64,000 nt of DNA. Origin: an uncultured Eubacteriales bacterium (GTDB lineage Bacteria > Bacillota > Clostridia > Lachnospirales > Lachnospiraceae). Location: the NCBI GenBank assembly GCA_900545225.1, contig UQXZ01000002.1, positions 62,001 to 126,000 on the forward strand, written 5' to 3'. This document shows positions 62,601 through 64,000 of the stretch, in pieces. A model generated the notes under the pieces. It was given only the letters and a program-made list of their open reading frames with translations, was not told where the DNA came from and did no database searches. Position numbers and translations under genes: made by a program. Each line of letters begins with the position of its first letter. Position 1 is the stretch's first letter.

Positions 62601-63719
62601 TTAAATCATCATTTCCCAATCCTTATATACAGGCTGATAACCGCGTGCATGTATTGCAGTAGCCATTTCCTCTACATTTCTTTCGTCAGTTATCTCGAAC
62701 TGGCCTTCACTTTTCTTTTCTTCACCGTGACCGCCAACTTCTGTTACTGAGCCGGCGCTCATTTTAGTTACTCCAAGGCCTATAAGGTTATCCCTGAAAT
62801 CAGCTCTTTCTCTTGTGGAAATGGTTATACCAAGTCTTGGCATAAATATTCTGTATGCAGTAAGAGCCTGAACAAGTGAAATGTCATCAACCGTACATTT
62901 TGCAAATGCAGGACTTACACCTTCATGCTCGCATAATCTTGGAAGTGATACGGCTATATCAGTTCCCGGATATTTATTCTGTAAATACCATGCGTGAAGT
63001 CCTGTGAAGAATGTATCCTTTCTCCAGTCATCAAGACCGAGAAGGGCACCTATGTTAACGGAGTGGTAGTGGGCCTTACATGCAAGCTCAGGACTGTTTA
63101 ATCTCTTTCTGAAGTTACCCTTTTCTCCAATTGGATGAAGTGAAGGGTATAACTCCTCATTATATGTCTCCTGGAACATGGTAAATCCATCAACTCCTGC
63201 TTCGTAAAGCATTTCATATTCTTCTTCAGTAAGAGAATATACCTCTATGGTAATTGAATCTACATATTTTTTAAGAATTCTTGCACATTTTGCAATGTAT
63301 TCAGGTGGAGTAGCCTCTCTGTTTTCACCTGTAAGAATAATAATATGTCTGATTCCCATGTCACGGATTGCAGCACCTTCGATTTCCACCTCAGCCTCGT
63401 TGAGTATGCTACGTTTAATAGGATTGTTTCGGTTGAAACCACAGTATACACAGCCGTTATTGCAGACATTTGCAAGGTATAACGGTGTAAAAAGTGAAAT
63501 TGTCTTACCGAAAAATCTCTCTGTAATCTGCTTTGATTCAGCAGCCATAGCCTCTAATACATTTGGACTCTGAGCGGCAGGTGCAAGGAGAGCTGCGAAA
63601 TCCTCAGGATCTTTTTTAGGTTTTTGTAAAATTCTTAAAATCTGATCTTCTGTTGTATTTGCCCAGAGAGTTTCAAAGTCAAAATCCTTATATTGTTTTA
63701 ATAAATCATAAAATTCCAT
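62601..63719 (-). CDS. thiH: 2-iminoacetate synthase ThiH (radical SAM)
   Basis: Oxygen-sensitive enzyme that cleaves tyrosine to dehydroglycine for thiazole synthesis. The radical-SAM cluster motif CNNGCVYCGF (CxxxCxxC) lies near residue 86. The 372 residues and C-terminal GLGVTKMSAGSVTEVGGHG block are typical. Use of ThiH rather than the glycine oxidase ThiO agrees with an anaerobe. It begins 17 bases after thiG and ends 17 bases before thiF. Confidence 0.95.
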   Translation of the reverse strand: MEFYDLLKQYKDFDFETLWANTTEDQILRILQKPKKDPEDFAALLAPAAQSPNVLEAMAAESKQITERFFGKTISLFTPLYLANVCNNGCVYCGFNRNNPIKRSILNEAEVEIEGAAIRDMGIRHIIILTGENREATPPEYIAKCARILKKYVDSITIEVYSLTEEEYEMLYEAGVDGFTMFQETYNEELYPSLHPIGEKGNFRKRLNSPELACKAHYHSVNIGALLGLDDWRKDTFFTGLHAWYLQNKYPGTDIAVSLPRLCEHEGVSPAFAKCTVDDISLVQALTAYRIFMPRLGITISTRERADFRDNLIGLGVTKMSAGSVTEVGGHGEEKKSEGQFEITDERNVEEMATAIHARGYQPVYKDWEMMI

Positions 63720-63736
63720 AACTGAACCTGCGTTAA

Positions 63737-64000
63737 TTAATCTCTTAAAAATCCTGTAAGTGGAGTAGATGCACTTGCAAATGTTGATACTGCGCCAGGG
63801 CCTGCTAAATAGGCCTCGCGTCCGGCTTCTACAGCCTTACCGAAGGCTTTAGCCATAAGTACGGGATCATTTGCAGTTGCAACGGCAGTATTAACAAGAA
63901 CGGCACTTACACCACATTCCATACATTTTGCAGCTTCACTTGGTCGTCCGATACCGGCATCAACGATTACAGGAATATCCATTTCCTGAACCATAATTGA
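63737..64000 (-). CDS. thiG: Thiazole synthase ThiG, C-terminal part, cut by window end
   Basis: The frame runs off the right edge. The visible 87 or so residues, MDIPVIVDAGIGRPSEAAKCMECG through NTAVATANDP to the end, match the C-terminal barrel strands and phosphate site of ThiG, which builds thiazole phosphate from DXP, ThiS thiocarboxylate and dehydroglycine. ATG at 63994 is internal. It is upstream of thiH in the operon; thiS and any TPP riboswitch would lie beyond the window. Confidence 0.93.
   Translation of the reverse strand, partial: SIMVQEMDIPVIVDAGIGRPSEAAKCMECGVSAVLVNTAVATANDPVLMAKAFGKAVEAGREAYLAGPGAVSTFASASTPLTGFLRD

Noticed and set aside
61709..64000. TPP riboswitch for the thi genes
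   Set aside because: The operon's 5' end is outside the window; no THI-box sequence (such as CTGAGA with ACCTGA) was found in the gaps present.

Overview
The window looks like chromosomal core genome from a low-GC Gram-positive anaerobe of the Clostridia, most likely family Lachnospiraceae. The signs are strong GGAGG Shine-Dalgarno sites, AGA-rich codon use, a nusG-rplK-rplA-rplJ-rplL-rpoB-rpoC then rpsL-rpsG-fusA-tuf block, sortase B, RecD2, CvfB, a single-chain pyruvate carboxylase beside a stand-alone biotin ligase, and FtsEX preceded by a PucR/CdaR-type regulator. I cannot fix genus or species from sequence alone. I see no prophage, transposase, CRISPR array, plasmid gene or rRNA. The region is dense, ordinary chromosome, and its interest lies mostly between the genes.

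Layout. 1-6.1 kb: oleate hydratase, a 53-residue membrane protein on the minus strand, a TtcA-like thiolase/LysR/NYN-LOTUS run, and luxS. 6.2-8.5 kb (minus): cyclophilin, class II aldolase, sortase B. 8.7-14.5 kb: enolase, a truncated HTH gene behind a promoter with a MarR-type dyad, a CydDC-like ABC exporter pair and a DUF454 membrane protein. 14.6-14.8 kb (minus): tRNA-Gln(CTG) and tRNA-Ser(CGA). 15-26.7 kb (plus): cvfB, ridA, PucR-type regulator, ftsE, ftsX, S41 peptidase, GT2 glycosyltransferase, unknown polytopic protein, galE, glmM, ispE, gntR. 27-31 kb (minus): nicotinate phosphoribosyltransferase, a membrane-anchored protein, plsC and apbE. 31.2-36 kb: a small acidic protein, birA (minus) and pyc (plus). 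36.1-36.95 kb: about 900 bases without a gene but full of repeats and dyads. 37-44 kb: trigger-factor-like lipoprotein, metK, mreB, recD2, comF.

44-60.6 kb is the transcription/translation supercluster: rpmG, secE, nusG, rplK, rplA, rplJ, rplL, rpoB, rpoC, rpsL, rpsG, fusA, tuf. It shows clear cis-regulation: two copies of a likely L1 operator (before rplK and before rplA), an L10 leader with attenuator, a heavily structured rplL-rpoB spacer ending in a consensus promoter whose -35 box lies in a perfect 19-bp inverted repeat, and a consensus rpsL promoter followed at once by a hairpin and T-run. 61-64 kb (minus) is a thiamine thiazole operon, thiG (cut by the window end), thiH, thiF, thiE.

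Functional links. Enolase and aldolase with pyruvate carboxylase form central carbon flow, and BirA, coded opposite pyc, is the obvious enzyme to biotinylate it. LuxS and MetK belong to the S-adenosylmethionine cycle. GlmM, GalE, GT2, MreB, FtsEX, the S41 peptidase and sortase B serve the envelope. The best candidates for undescribed biology are the rplL-rpoB spacer, the gene-free region after pyc, the interleaved repeats before the ttcA-like gene, the apparent frameshift at the start of comF, and the duplicated L1-type sites. Every RNA-structure statement is read by eye from base complementarity and was not computed.
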